Origin: an uncultured Lachnospiraceae bacterium
GTDB taxonomy: Bacteria > Bacillota > Clostridia > Lachnospirales > Lachnospiraceae
Assembly: GCA_947172645.1 (NCBI GenBank)
Contig: CAMWBY010000022.1
Location: forward strand, 1-52,553
Direction: 5' to 3'
DNA: 52,553 nt
The notes beneath the pieces are model-generated. The model worked only from the letters and a program-made list of their open reading frames with translations. It was not told the DNA's origin and did no database searches. Positions 26,365 through 35,593 of the stretch are shown here, in pieces. How positions within the stretch are numbered: the first letter of the stretch is position 1; each line of letters opens with the position of its first letter. A program made the position numbers and the translations under genes.

Positions 26365-26862
26365 CTACAAAATAAATTCCATCGGTGTATAAATAATGCC
26401 GTCCCTCTTCTCTTCCGGGCGCAAATCCCGAAAGCCTAATTTATGGTAAAACTCTACGCCATATGGGGACGCGTTGACCGTCACGCGGACGGCCCCCACT
26501 TCTGTCAGCAAATAATTTGATAAATAGTTCATCAAAGCACGGCCAATTCCCCGTCTATGGTACTTCTCATCCACGAACAGCAAAGAAATATGCGCCGGGC
26601 TGCGAAGCGTAATCATTCCCACGATTTTGTCTAAATCCAACGCTACAAACATCTGGTACGTGCCCATGACAAACATCCGGTACAATGTAGAATCGGTGAT
26701 AAAATCCTGAAAATTCCTAACCCCTTCCGGAGTATAGACATCCGCCTCAAACCGCAGAAACGTCTTCCACGCAAGTACCATAGCGTCTTGCCATTCATTA
26801 CGGTATGCACTTCTGATTTGATATGATGTCTTCACCCCACATGCGGCTCCTTTAAATCCCAT
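26365..26862 (-). CDS. GNAT-family N-acetyltransferase
   Basis: The 165-residue protein carries the acetyl-CoA-binding motif YHRRGIGRALM (about 102-112) after strand ISLLFVD, and a final FYHKLGFRDL segment. The substrate is unknown. The annotated ATG has a weak ribosome site; GTG at 26835 is an alternative. It lies 19 bases upstream of the HD-GYP gene and is probably co-transcribed with it. Confidence 0.85.
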   Translation of the reverse strand: MGFKGAACGVKTSYQIRSAYRNEWQDAMVLAWKTFLRFEADVYTPEGVRNFQDFITDSTLYRMFVMGTYQMFVALDLDKIVGMITLRSPAHISLLFVDEKYHRRGIGRALMNYLSNYLLTEVGAVRVTVNASPYGVEFYHKLGFRDLRPEEKRDGIIYTPMEFIL

Positions 26863-26916
26863 TATTCTTATTCTAGCCTATTTTGAACCAACATACAACC
26901 TCTTAACTGCTATTTA

Positions 26917-27912
26917 TTAGCCCATGGCCGCCTCAGCGCCTACTCTGTTCACAAGAGGCAGTCCGTTCTCAAGTGCATAAGCATTCTCTAATGTGACTGC
27001 CGCAATGGCCTGCATCGCTTCTTTGGTAAAAAACCCCATATGGGAAGTAATTAATACATTCGGAAAAGTCATAAGCCTCGCCAGGTTCTCGTCACGCATA
27101 ATCTCTCCTGACTTATCTTCATAAAATATACCCTCTTCCTCCTCATACACATCTAATCCGACGCCGCCGAACTTGCCTGCCACGAGGCCGTCTATCAAGG
27201 CGTCCGTATCAATCAATGCTCCTCTGGAAGTGTTCACCAGGTAAACGCCCTTTTTCATGCTGTCTATCGTCTTCTTATTAATGACATGCTTCGTCTCTGA
27301 CGTCAGCGGGCAATGCAGCGATATCAAATCGGAACTTGACATCAGTTCATCCAGGGATACATATTCTGCGTCTAATTTCGTATTCGGATAAAGGTCATAC
27401 GCCAACACCCGCATGCCAAAGCCGTTACAGATGCGTATCATCGCCTGCCCGATTTTACCCGTCCCGACTATTCCTGCCGTCTTCTGGTACAAATCAACCC
27501 CCATCAGCCCGTTTAAGCTCATATTAAAGTCCCGTGTCCTATTATATGCTTTATGGGTATAACGGTTCACAGTCAATATCATCCCCATGGCAAATTCCGC
27601 CACCGCTTCCGGGGAATAACTCGGCACACGGAGAATCACGATTTTATCTTCCGCCGCTTTCACGTCCACATGGTTAAATCCCGCGCTGCGCAATAAAATC
27701 CCCTTCACCTTCATCTCGTATAGCTGCTGAATCATCTGTGCATTCACGTAATCATTGACAAAAATACAGACTGCATCGTAACCCCGCGCAAGACTCACCG
27801 TCTCTTCCTGGAAGGGCACCTCATAGAAATGTATATCGAATCCATACTCCTTGCCCATAGGCTCAAACCATATCTTGTCATATGGCTTCGTGCTAAAAAA
27901 AGCGATTTTCAT
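26917..27912 (-). CDS. ldhA: D-lactate dehydrogenase / D-2-hydroxyacid dehydrogenase
   Basis: This NAD-dependent enzyme reduces pyruvate or a related 2-ketoacid to the D-hydroxyacid. The Rossmann motif is GIVGTGKIG. The catalytic Arg, Glu and His occur in NTSRGALID, LDVYEEEEG and TSHMGFF. The DVYEEEEGIFYEDKSG insert is typical of LdhA-type D-lactate dehydrogenases. ATG 27912 has AAAGGAGG upstream, giving 331 residues; the longer frame to 28077 is spurious. Confidence 0.9.
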   Translation of the reverse strand: MKIAFFSTKPYDKIWFEPMGKEYGFDIHFYEVPFQEETVSLARGYDAVCIFVNDYVNAQMIQQLYEMKVKGILLRSAGFNHVDVKAAEDKIVILRVPSYSPEAVAEFAMGMILTVNRYTHKAYNRTRDFNMSLNGLMGVDLYQKTAGIVGTGKIGQAMIRICNGFGMRVLAYDLYPNTKLDAEYVSLDELMSSSDLISLHCPLTSETKHVINKKTIDSMKKGVYLVNTSRGALIDTDALIDGLVAGKFGGVGLDVYEEEEGIFYEDKSGEIMRDENLARLMTFPNVLITSHMGFFTKEAMQAIAAVTLENAYALENGLPLVNRVGAEAAMG

Positions 27913-28083
27913 GCAAATTGCCTCCTTTTTCCATAATGACCGCAAAAAGCGGATATACATCATAGTATGGTCCAAGAAGGCAAAATCATTCATGCGTATT
28001 CTATTATATAAAAACATCAGAATGCCAACCCGGCATACAGGCACGGACATCATAGAATAATATATCATGCCATGCACAGGCGC

Positions 28084-28593
28084 CTACTCCGAATCCTCAC
28101 CTTCACTTGGAGAAGACAGATTATCAAAAAAATCCTGCGCCGACTGTTTCAGGCTTCCAAAGAAATTCTCACTGGCACCCTCCACAGCGCTTCCTACCGC
28201 CTCATTAATTGCATCATTGGCTCCTTCCACCAACTGCGCGCTGTATTTTTCATACATTTGCCCTGCCTGGTCAATAAAATCCCCTGCACCTGTCTCGATG
28301 GTGTCCAGAGTCTTCATAAACCCTACAATCCTGTCCTTGTCTTCTTGCTCCAAATTGATGCCAAGCTCGTCCTCGCCCTGGAGAATCGCCTGCCTGATTC
28401 CGTTTTCATCCGCCAACTCTACCTCGCCTGCCGCCACCTTATCTATCATGAAGCCGACAATCTTCTCTTCGCCCTGCCCAGCGCCCTTGCCGCCGCTCTG
28501 TCCTCCCGGCCAAAGAACCGGGGCAACAGCCCGGTATGCTATGAACACAAGGAACATTATGCATAACGCTTTTATCCATCTATGCTTTCTCAT
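28084..28593 (-). CDS. Secreted or membrane-anchored hypothetical protein, DUF1002-like
   Basis: The 169-residue protein has a signal-anchor helix (about 7-26), a glycine-rich spacer and an acidic helical region (IRQAILQGEDELGINLEQEDKDRIVGFMKTL in two blocks), followed by small-residue-rich amphipathic helices. The middle faintly resembles the repeat unit of DUF1002 proteins. Function is unknown. GGAG precedes the start. Confidence 0.6.
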   Translation of the reverse strand: MRKHRWIKALCIMFLVFIAYRAVAPVLWPGGQSGGKGAGQGEEKIVGFMIDKVAAGEVELADENGIRQAILQGEDELGINLEQEDKDRIVGFMKTLDTIETGAGDFIDQAGQMYEKYSAQLVEGANDAINEAVGSAVEGASENFFGSLKQSAQDFFDNLSSPSEGEDSE

Positions 28594-28655
28594 TGCCCAC
28601 TCCGTCCGCTTTCCGCATATCCGCCCGTCATCGGTCCTTTTTACTAAATCCAGTA

Positions 28656-29588
28656 CTATATCCTATGCAGAATCCATCGGTAGATGTCCCCATAGACATT
28701 CTCTCTGTCTACCTCATTCAGAAGCTCATGCCTGTCATCAGGATACAGCTTCATCTGTACATTCTCCATTCCGATTGTGCGGAAAGACTCATATGCCTGT
28801 TCCACGCCCTTGCCATAACCGCCCACAGGGTCTTCTGCCCCCGACAGGAAGAACACCGGCAAATTGACAGGCATATTCCGCATCTGCTCCTGGTCGTGCA
28901 GCTGATAAATCAGCTTAAATAATGTCTGAAACCCATTCACAGTAAAGATGAACCCGCACTGAGGGTCCTCCACATAACGTCTGACATTGTCTTCGTTCCT
29001 TGACAGCCAATCAAAAGACGTCTTCGGTTCTTTAATCCTCTTATTATACACGCCAAAAGCCGCCTTGTCCACCAGTTTGCTCACATGCCGCTCCCCGAAG
29101 AACACTCCTTGAATCGCCGCCAGGGCACGCGCGCACAGTAGCATGGCTTTCGGCTGCATACCCGTGCCGACAATCACCGCGCCATTTACGCCCGAGCCAT
29201 AACGCATGAGATAATTACGTGTAATAAAGGAACCCATACTATGCCCCAGGATAATATAGGGTACACCCGGATACTGCTCCTGCGTCATCTTTTTCAGACG
29301 GTGCTCGTCCCGCACGAGAACCGTGGCCGCATCCTCCCTGCAGAAGTAGCCGTAAGGCTCGCCCTGTTCCACCGACATGCCGTGCCCTAAATGGTCGTCC
29401 CCCACTACCAGTATCCCTCTGTCGGCCAGATAACGGGCAAACTCATCATACCTGTCAATATACTCCGACATGCCGTGGACAATCTGGAGGACGCATACGG
29501 GCTTTCCTGCTTCCGGCATCCATCTGATTGCATGGAGTCTATGCTTCCCATCTCTGGAATCGAAGTAAAAATCTTCTTTCTTCACCAT
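28656..29588 (-). CDS. Alpha/beta hydrolase, monoacylglycerol lipase type
   Basis: A serine hydrolase of about 310 residues. The nucleophile is in GHSMGS, the acid in SGAEDPVGG and the histidine in DDRHELLNE; the oxyanion region is IVHGMSEYIDRYDEFA. This set matches the Hydrolase_4 (monoglyceride lipase/lysophospholipase) family. ATG 29588 with GGAGA upstream is chosen over a TTG at 29624. It follows metG on the same strand after about 70 bases that contain an inverted repeat. Confidence 0.85.
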   Translation of the reverse strand: MVKKEDFYFDSRDGKHRLHAIRWMPEAGKPVCVLQIVHGMSEYIDRYDEFARYLADRGILVVGDDHLGHGMSVEQGEPYGYFCREDAATVLVRDEHRLKKMTQEQYPGVPYIILGHSMGSFITRNYLMRYGSGVNGAVIVGTGMQPKAMLLCARALAAIQGVFFGERHVSKLVDKAAFGVYNKRIKEPKTSFDWLSRNEDNVRRYVEDPQCGFIFTVNGFQTLFKLIYQLHDQEQMRNMPVNLPVFFLSGAEDPVGGYGKGVEQAYESFRTIGMENVQMKLYPDDRHELLNEVDRENVYGDIYRWILHRI

Positions 29589-29603
29589 CTCATAATCTCC
29601 ATT

Positions 29604-29647
29604 CCAGTACAGCGAATCTATCAAAGACTGAATTTCCGCTGTACTGG
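29604..29647. other. 11-bp inverted repeat between metG and hydrolase gene
   Basis: CCAGTACAGCG (29604-29614) and CGCTGTACTGG (29637-29647) are exact complements with a 22-base loop. No T-run follows, so it is not an ordinary terminator. It may be an operator or an mRNA structure ahead of the hydrolase gene. Confidence 0.6.
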
Positions 29648-29657
29648 CGCGCTAACA

Positions 29658-31682
29658 TTAACAAATTTCCGCTCCTGCAGGCATCGTGCGCTCAGGCGTC
29701 ATCAAAGCCAGTTTTCCTTCCGCATCCTCCGCACACAAAAGCATTCCCTCTGACATCATACCTGCAATTTCCCTGGGCTGTAAGTTCACCAATACCATCA
29801 CTTTCTTGCCCACCATCTCTTCCGCACTGTAATGCTGCTTAATACCGGACAGAATCTGTCTTGTCTGGGAACCCACACGCACCTTAGAACACAAAAGTTT
29901 CTTGGATTTCGGCACTTCCTTACACTCTAAAATCTCGCCAACCTGGAACTGGCATTTGTCGAATAGGTCGTAAGTTATCGTTTCCTTTGCATCAATATCA
30001 ATCACATCCGCCGGAATCTCTTCCACAGCTTCTTCATTTTCCGCACCTGCCGCCTTCCTGCGGCCCTCAAACATCGCTTCCACTTTCTCTGTAATCTCCT
30101 TCAAATCCTGACGGGCAAAAAGAATCTCCGGTTTATCGGTAACCTGTCCGCCATCCGGATACAGGGCGGCAGCCCTGACCGTATCATGCTTCACTGCACA
30201 TTCCTCCAATACGGAGAAGTCAACCAATTCCGCATGAATCTGCCCTGCAATCTTAACCGCAGTCCCAGGCATATAAGGCTCAAGCAGAGAAGCTCCCACC
30301 AGAATACCATTTAAAAGGTTATACAGCACAGTGGCCAATCTGTCTTTCTTCGTCTCATCCTTCGCGAGAGCCCATGGCATCGTCTCGTCAATATATTTAT
30401 TGCAGCGTTTGAACAACACGAAAATTTCGGTCATCGCATCCGCCACTCTAAGCTCATCCATCTTCCGGGCCACTCTGTTATAGGTATCCGCCACTACCGC
30501 AAAAAGGTCTGCGTCCACGTCTTCCGCCCCTGCGTCGACTCCTGCCTTCTTATTCTCCACCTTGCCCCCAAAATATTTATTGCTCATGGAGATGGTTCTG
30601 TTCACCAGATTGCCAAGCGTATTGGCAAGGTCTGAATTCATCCTCTCCACCATCAAATCCCAGGTAATCACGCCGTCATTCTCGAAAGGCATCTCATGAA
30701 GCACAAAATACCGCACCGCGTCAACGCCGAAGAAATCAATCAAGTCATCGGCATAGATTACGTTCCCCTTGGACTTGCTCATCTTGCCGTCGCCCTGCAA
30801 AAGCCATGGATGCCCAAAAACCTGTTTCGGCAGTGGCTCATCCAACGCCATAAGGAAAATCGGCCAGTAAATCGTATGAAAACGGATAATATCCTTGCCA
30901 ATCAAATGTAAATCGGCAGGCCACAATTTCTTATACTGCTCACTGCTCTCGCCGTCGGCGTCATATCCAATGCCCGTAATATAGTTGGACAGCGCATCCA
31001 TCCACACATATACTACATGGTTCTCGTCAAAGTCTACCGGAACCCCCCATTTATAGGAAGTTCTGGATACACACAAATCCTGGAGACCGGGCAAAAGGAA
31101 GTTATTCATCATCTCATTCTTGCGGGATACCGGCTGTATAAACTCCGGATGCGTATTGATATGGTCAATCAACTTGTCCGCATATTTGCTCATTTTGAAG
31201 AAATACGCTTCTTCTCTGGCAGGCTTAACCTCCCTGCCGCAGTCGGGGCACTTCCCGTCAACCAACTGTGACTCCGTCCAGAAAGACTCACATGGCGTAC
31301 AGTACATCCCCTCATAATATCCCTTATAAATATCCCCTTTGTCATAAAGTTTCTTGAAAATCTTCTGTACCTGTCTCTCATGAAAGCCGTCCGTAGTACG
31401 GATAAACTTATCGTAAGAAGTATTCAGGGAGTCACAGATTCGACGGATTTCGCCTGCCACCTTATCCACAAACTGTTTCGGCGTCACCCCTTCTTCCTGT
31501 GCTTTCAATTCAATCTTCTGCCCGTGTTCATCGGTTCCCGTCTGGAAGAATACATCGTATCCGTCTTTTCTCTTAAACCGTGCAATGCTGTCAGCCAACA
31601 CAATCTCATAGCTGTTGCCGATATGCGGCACGCCGGAAGTATAGGCAATCGCCGTAGTGATATAATATTTTCCCTTGTCCAT
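29658..31682 (-). CDS. metG: Methionyl-tRNA synthetase
   Basis: The 674-residue enzyme charges tRNA-Met. Visible are the HIGH-type motif (PHIGN), zinc cysteines (CTPC ... CPDC), the KMSKSKGN loop, the anticodon-binding helical domain and a C-terminal EMAP-II-like tRNA-binding domain (FQVGEILECKEVPKSKKLL to the end). ATG 31682 follows AGGAGG; the longer frame to 31718 is not needed. It is preceded by a T-box leader on the same strand. Confidence 0.97.
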   Translation of the reverse strand: MDKGKYYITTAIAYTSGVPHIGNSYEIVLADSIARFKRKDGYDVFFQTGTDEHGQKIELKAQEEGVTPKQFVDKVAGEIRRICDSLNTSYDKFIRTTDGFHERQVQKIFKKLYDKGDIYKGYYEGMYCTPCESFWTESQLVDGKCPDCGREVKPAREEAYFFKMSKYADKLIDHINTHPEFIQPVSRKNEMMNNFLLPGLQDLCVSRTSYKWGVPVDFDENHVVYVWMDALSNYITGIGYDADGESSEQYKKLWPADLHLIGKDIIRFHTIYWPIFLMALDEPLPKQVFGHPWLLQGDGKMSKSKGNVIYADDLIDFFGVDAVRYFVLHEMPFENDGVITWDLMVERMNSDLANTLGNLVNRTISMSNKYFGGKVENKKAGVDAGAEDVDADLFAVVADTYNRVARKMDELRVADAMTEIFVLFKRCNKYIDETMPWALAKDETKKDRLATVLYNLLNGILVGASLLEPYMPGTAVKIAGQIHAELVDFSVLEECAVKHDTVRAAALYPDGGQVTDKPEILFARQDLKEITEKVEAMFEGRRKAAGAENEEAVEEIPADVIDIDAKETITYDLFDKCQFQVGEILECKEVPKSKKLLCSKVRVGSQTRQILSGIKQHYSAEEMVGKKVMVLVNLQPREIAGMMSEGMLLCAEDAEGKLALMTPERTMPAGAEIC

Positions 31683-31762
31683 GATAATCCTCCTAGTTTG
31701 CATTTGCTTATATAACAAAAAACCGCCTTCCTAGTATTCATTATGCCCGGAACATAATAAAA

Positions 31763-32020
31763 ACAAGAAGACGGATGTATACCGTGTTACCACTTCTCTT
31801 CACTGGCGCCTCACGGAACCAGTCTCACCGAGTACTGTCATACTCTGCCGCTGTAACAGGCGGAACCTGTCGCGCCCTAACCGCTGTCGGCTCAGGCACA
31901 CTGCTCGGAAGCCATCTTCAATAGTTTAACCGCTTCATTCCTCTCAGCAGCCGGAATGTTCTCTGGAAAGGGCGCCCCTATCTACTCTCTTCGTCATCGC
32001 TTTCTCTGGCTAAATATATC
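31763..32020 (-). promoter_or_regulatory. T-box riboswitch controlling metG
   Basis: On the minus strand the leader contains the conserved T-box sequence GTGGTAACACGG (about 31795-31784), which begins the antiterminator. It is followed by a terminator whose stem uses ACGG/CCGT and AGAAG/CTTCT (about 31800-31763) and ends in a T-rich tract. Upstream lie a stem I with GAAGAGAGTAGATAGGGG and further helices. An ATG in GAAGATGGC near 31912 is a possible specifier codon. Uncharged tRNA-Met would promote read-through. Confidence 0.85.
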
Positions 32021-32111
32021 GTTAGACTAACACAAAACAGACAAGTTGTCAATTAGGGTCCGGCGACTTTTCCGCCACCTTGCAACAGTCCGGCCTTCCG
32101 AATCATTGTGT

Positions 32112-32999
32112 CTATTCGCCTTTCTCGTCATAAGGTTCCAGATAAAGCGTATCCTCTCCCGCATCATAGCGGTACTGTAATGTCTGTCCGGACAGCTTAC
32201 CGATTCTTTTCTCTACCGTCTTCAATTGGTTTAACAGCGAATCGAACTGATTGACTAATGTATCAAATTGTTGGTTCACTTCCGACATATTCCGGTTTAG
32301 CACCGTCTGCAGCGTCTTCTCCAAGGCATTGATGCCCGCCCACAACTTATCATCTTCATTTTTAAGTTTTATATCCTCCTGCTCCAATGCGGCAATCTTC
32401 GTGTACAGATTCGATATATCTGTATGCACTTGTTCCATCTCCCTGCGGATTTCCACAATCTGTTCCCGGATAATCGGAATGGTCTCCTGGTTCATGACAC
32501 CCACCAAATCTGTCAGGTCATGCAGCTGCGTCTGGGTTTCACGCAGGTTCTGAATGATTGTGGTGACTTCTGTGCGCAGCGCCGTAAGCCGTTCTCTGGC
32601 TGTCGTATCCTCTTCCCGCAATTGTTCCACAGTCTCGGCCAAATCCTGTTCCGCCTGCTCCATAGCGGCAAGAAGCCCCTCTACTTTATCGCTCAGCCCG
32701 GTTATACTTTCCAGATATTCCTGCCGAAGCTCCTCCCCTTCCTGCCCGCCGTTCTGCGCCATATATTCCGCCATTGCCTCTTCGTAGGTTGTGGCCGTAA
32801 GCTGTCCCGCCTCCTTATCTTCCGCCGTCCTCTGCCTGCGGTCTCCCGCTACGCGCCCCCATAGAAGCAGCAGCAATATGATAATCACTACCGCCGCAGC
32901 TGCCCCAATCACCACAATTGCGAGTCTGTCCTCCTGTCGTTCAGGGTCATTCCTTTTCTCGTTCATATAATCCGATATTTTTGTTATCAGTTCTCTCAT
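32112..32999 (-). CDS. Single-pass membrane coiled-coil protein
   Basis: The 295-residue protein has a short charged cytoplasmic N-terminus, a membrane helix at about 26-47 and a long extracellular or extracytoplasmic coiled coil (about 95-270) with heptad leucines and isoleucines. It ends in a small beta-like tail (YRYDAGEDTLYLEPYDEKGE). I do not recognise the family; it resembles structural or pilus-type accessory proteins only in shape. It lies between map and the metG leader on the same strand. Confidence 0.65.
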   Translation of the reverse strand: MRELITKISDYMNEKRNDPERQEDRLAIVVIGAAAAVVIIILLLLLWGRVAGDRRQRTAEDKEAGQLTATTYEEAMAEYMAQNGGQEGEELRQEYLESITGLSDKVEGLLAAMEQAEQDLAETVEQLREEDTTARERLTALRTEVTTIIQNLRETQTQLHDLTDLVGVMNQETIPIIREQIVEIRREMEQVHTDISNLYTKIAALEQEDIKLKNEDDKLWAGINALEKTLQTVLNRNMSEVNQQFDTLVNQFDSLLNQLKTVEKRIGKLSGQTLQYRYDAGEDTLYLEPYDEKGE

Positions 33000-33205
33000 T
33001 TTGGCTTTCGTTCCTTTCGCTTGTCGTGTATTTTGTCATAAATGATTGTTTACATTTTGGAATCCAATGGCGAGCCGCCATAGAACCGCGCTGTACAGTG
33101 CACGGAATAAAGTATACTTTAAGATAAATCCAAAGATTGTATAGATAAGATATCAGAATCAGCTTCTTTTTACAATACCGGAATAATGCACAATTTTCTA
33201 TACAA
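33000..33205. other. Spacer between coiled-coil gene and map terminator
   Basis: No gene is seen here. On the minus strand TATACT (33116-33111) could be a -10 for the coiled-coil gene, with no convincing -35. The near-palindrome GCACTGTACAGCGC (about 33090-33103) lies just downstream of it. Confidence 0.4.
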
Positions 33206-33248
33206 GAAAAAGCCAGGACACACCGCTACAAGCGATGTATTCTGGCTT
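33206..33248 (-). terminator. Terminator after map
   Basis: AAGCCAG (33248-33242 on the minus strand) pairs with CTGGCTT (33216-33210) around a structured loop, followed by a T-run. Confidence 0.75.
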
Positions 33249-33305
33249 CCGGCCTGCCAAACGAAATTCCGTTATATACTGATAAAGTCAAATTTTCCAC
33301 AAAAC

Positions 33306-34178
33306 TTAATAGGTTAAAATCTCATACCCGTCTTCTGTCACCGCCAATGTCACTTCCCACTGGGCGGAGGGCTTACCGTCCTCCGTATAGACTGTCCACC
33401 CGTCCGTGTCGTCGATATAGATATCCGCTTTGCCCATATTTACCATAGGTTCAATCGTAAACGCCATGCCCGGCACCATAAGCATCTCCGTCCCCTTGCT
33501 TGTCACATAACTTACAAAAGGCTCCTCATGAAACTCCAACCCCACTCCGTGCCCGCCGATTTCACGCACAATAGAATAACCGTTGGCCTTGGCATGGTCA
33601 TTAATGGCCTGCGCCATGTCCCCCAGAAAATTCCATGGTTTCACCTGCTCCAGGCCAACATCGATGCATTCTCTGGCGACACGCACCAACCTCTGTGTTT
33701 CCGGCGCCACATCCCCCAACATATACATCCGGGAAGAATCGGAGAAATATCCTTTATAAATCGTAGATACATCCACATTGACAATATCTCCATCCTGAAG
33801 CAGCCTCTCCTCGCAAGGTATACCATGGCATACGACCTCATTAATGGAAGTGCATACGCTTTTGGGGAATCCGTCATAACCAAGAGTTGCCGGAACACCT
33901 CCCATCTCTTTTGTCATATCATATACCAGTTTGTCAATTTCTTCTGTACTCATGCCAATATGAATCTGCTTCCCAATCTCATCCAAGATGGCAATATTTA
34001 GCTTACTGCTTTCTCTTATCCCTTCTAACTGTTCCGCCGTCTTTAATATATCATGTGTCGGCACTATATGGCCTTGGAGCGCATAACGCTCAATTTTCTC
34101 ATCGAAAGCCATATGACATGTCTTATATTTCTTCCCGCTGCCACACCAACAATGGTCATTTCTTCCTAATTTTTTCAT
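33306..34178 (-). CDS. map: Type I methionine aminopeptidase with N-terminal SEC-C zinc motif
   Basis: The 290-residue enzyme removes the initiator methionine. Metal ligands are visible: Asp in VNVDVST, Asp in GYFSDSSR, His in GGHGVG, Glu in TIEPM and Glu in QWEVTLAV. The N-terminus carries a SEC-C zinc motif (GRNDHCWCGSGKKYKTCH), as in a known subset of Clostridia enzymes thought to contact the ribosome. GGCGGAAG precedes the start. Confidence 0.95.
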   Translation of the reverse strand: MKKLGRNDHCWCGSGKKYKTCHMAFDEKIERYALQGHIVPTHDILKTAEQLEGIRESSKLNIAILDEIGKQIHIGMSTEEIDKLVYDMTKEMGGVPATLGYDGFPKSVCTSINEVVCHGIPCEERLLQDGDIVNVDVSTIYKGYFSDSSRMYMLGDVAPETQRLVRVARECIDVGLEQVKPWNFLGDMAQAINDHAKANGYSIVREIGGHGVGLEFHEEPFVSYVTSKGTEMLMVPGMAFTIEPMVNMGKADIYIDDTDGWTVYTEDGKPSAQWEVTLAVTEDGYEILTY

Positions 34179-34227
34179 TTCTTCCGCCTCTCCGTCTTTG
34201 CGCCTTGCCCATTTTATAACCTATTAC

Positions 34228-34256
34228 ATAGTACTCCATGCCTTGATTCTTTTCAA
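34228..34256 (-). promoter_or_regulatory. Promoter of map
   Basis: TTGAAA (34256-34251), a 17-nt spacer and TACTAT (34233-34228) on the minus strand, about 50 bases before the start. Confidence 0.65.
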
Positions 34257-34514
34257 GACACAGCGCCGGACGTAATTTGAATTTGATAACCCGCAAAGTC
34301 GTGTAAAGCCGAATTATTACTGAATTTGCCTCATAATTAATGTTTCGTTAATTTTGCCGTCTAATTATCCGCAAAATTATTTGTATTATTTAATTCCATT
34401 CCTTTTATTCTGAAATTATCCTAGAATCATGGAAAGAGTAGCAATCAAACGACAAAATACAGCTGTGTATGTATATACCAACAGATAAACACGATTTGTG
34501 CACCGGAGAGCAAT
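34257..34514. other. AT-rich spacer at the left border of the accessory patch
   Basis: No gene is visible. The composition is clearly more AT-rich than the flanks, with several TTAAT-type short repeats. TAGAAT near 34425 is a weak -10 candidate for the XRE gene. No clear attachment-site duplication was found by eye. Confidence 0.4.
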
Positions 34515-34874
34515 ATGGAACTTGGTAATTTACTGGCATCATTACGCAAGGAAAGAGGTGTTCTGCAAAAAGAAGTAGCAACTTACCTCAATGTAACTGT
34601 AGCAACCGTATCAAACTATGAAAAGGGCGTTCATGCGCCTGATTTGAATACGTTATCCATGTTGGCGGACTTTTTTGACGTCTCCACGGACTATCTGCTA
34701 CAGCGCACTAACTACAAGGCAAGTATCGACACTCTAAATCAACATCTTTCCGCCGACTATACCGTAAGTGACCTGATGAACACAATTGTAGAATTGGACC
34801 AACGCAATATGCAGGCTTTATTGGATTACTATGAACTGTTGATGTTGCGCAATTCTATAAAACGCGTGAAGTAA
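34515..34874 (+). CDS. XRE-family transcriptional regulator
   Basis: The 119-residue protein has an N-terminal HTH_3 domain (LASLRKERGVLQKEVATYL, then TVSNYEKGVHAPDLNTLSMLADFF). A short C-terminal helical part follows. GGAGAG lies six bases before the ATG. It stands 190 bases ahead of a toxin-antitoxin pair on the same strand and could regulate local genes. Confidence 0.85.
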   Translation: MELGNLLASLRKERGVLQKEVATYLNVTVATVSNYEKGVHAPDLNTLSMLADFFDVSTDYLLQRTNYKASIDTLNQHLSADYTVSDLMNTIVELDQRNMQALLDYYELLMLRNSIKRVK

Positions 34875-35012
34875 GACCTGCAAGGGTAAAAAAAGAATAT
34901 TGACGCCGCAACGCAGATACACCGCCGAGGTGAATGATGAATTGGCATAGCAATCACTATGCCTTTTTCTGTTGGGTAAAATTCCGAAAGCCAAATCGGT
35001 ACATACTATGTA

Positions 35013-35041
35013 TTGATATAGTTATTATTTTATTATATGAT
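35013..35041 (+). promoter_or_regulatory. Promoter of the toxin-antitoxin pair
   Basis: TTGATA (35013-35018), 17-nt spacer, TATGAT (35036-35041), 24 bases before the antitoxin start. Confidence 0.65.
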
Positions 35042-35065
35042 GTAAATACGAAGGGAGTTGATTAT

Positions 35066-35326
35066 ATGGCAACGACAAGTATTACTATCCGAATGGATGA
35101 AAAGCTTAAAAAGCAGGCGGAGATTCTTTTTGAAGATATGGGGTTAAATATGACAACTGCTATCACCATGTTTGCAAAAGCAGTTGTCCGGCAAAATAAA
35201 ATACCCTTTGAAATTTCCGCTGACCCATTCTATGCCGAATCTAACATAAGGTTATTAGAGCAGCGTATTGCAGATATAGAATCAGGCAAATCCATACCTA
35301 AAGAACACAATTTAATCGAGGTGTAG
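35066..35326 (+). CDS. RelB/DinJ-family antitoxin
   Basis: The 86-residue protein starts MATTSITIRMDEKLKKQAE, a ribbon-helix-helix DNA-binding N-terminus, followed by the DinJ-like GLNMTTAITMFAKAVVRQNKIPFEI segment and a toxin-wrapping tail. The longer frame upstream is rejected because GGGAG precedes ATG 35066. It likely neutralises the downstream YoeB-type toxin and represses its own promoter. Confidence 0.88.
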   Translation: MATTSITIRMDEKLKKQAEILFEDMGLNMTTAITMFAKAVVRQNKIPFEISADPFYAESNIRLLEQRIADIESGKSIPKEHNLIEV

Positions 35327-35329
35327 CAT

Positions 35330-35593
35330 ATGGGTATTCTATGGGAAGATAATGCCTGGCAAGAATACCTTGACTGGCAGGAGCAAGATAAGAAAACATT
35401 ACGAAAAATTAATAAGCTTCTTAAAGACATTCAAAGAAACTCTTTTGACGGTATTGGATACCCCGAACCACTATCCGGAAATTTATCCGGATGGTGGAGC
35501 CGGCGTATTGATGAAAAAAACCGTATCGTATACAAATCTGTGGAAAACAATACCATTATCCTTTCGTGCAAAGGCCATTACAATGACAAATAA
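35330..35593 (+). CDS. yoeB: YoeB-family mRNA interferase toxin
   Basis: The 87-residue protein aligns position for position with the YoeB/Txe active site: E46 in YPEPLSG, R65 in NRIVY, H83 and Y84 in GHY. YoeB toxins cut mRNA at the ribosomal A site. It begins three bases after the antitoxin stop, so the two are translated together. The pairing of a DinJ-like antitoxin with YoeB, rather than YefM, is seen in Firmicutes. Confidence 0.9.
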   Translation: MGILWEDNAWQEYLDWQEQDKKTLRKINKLLKDIQRNSFDGIGYPEPLSGNLSGWWSRRIDEKNRIVYKSVENNTIILSCKGHYNDK

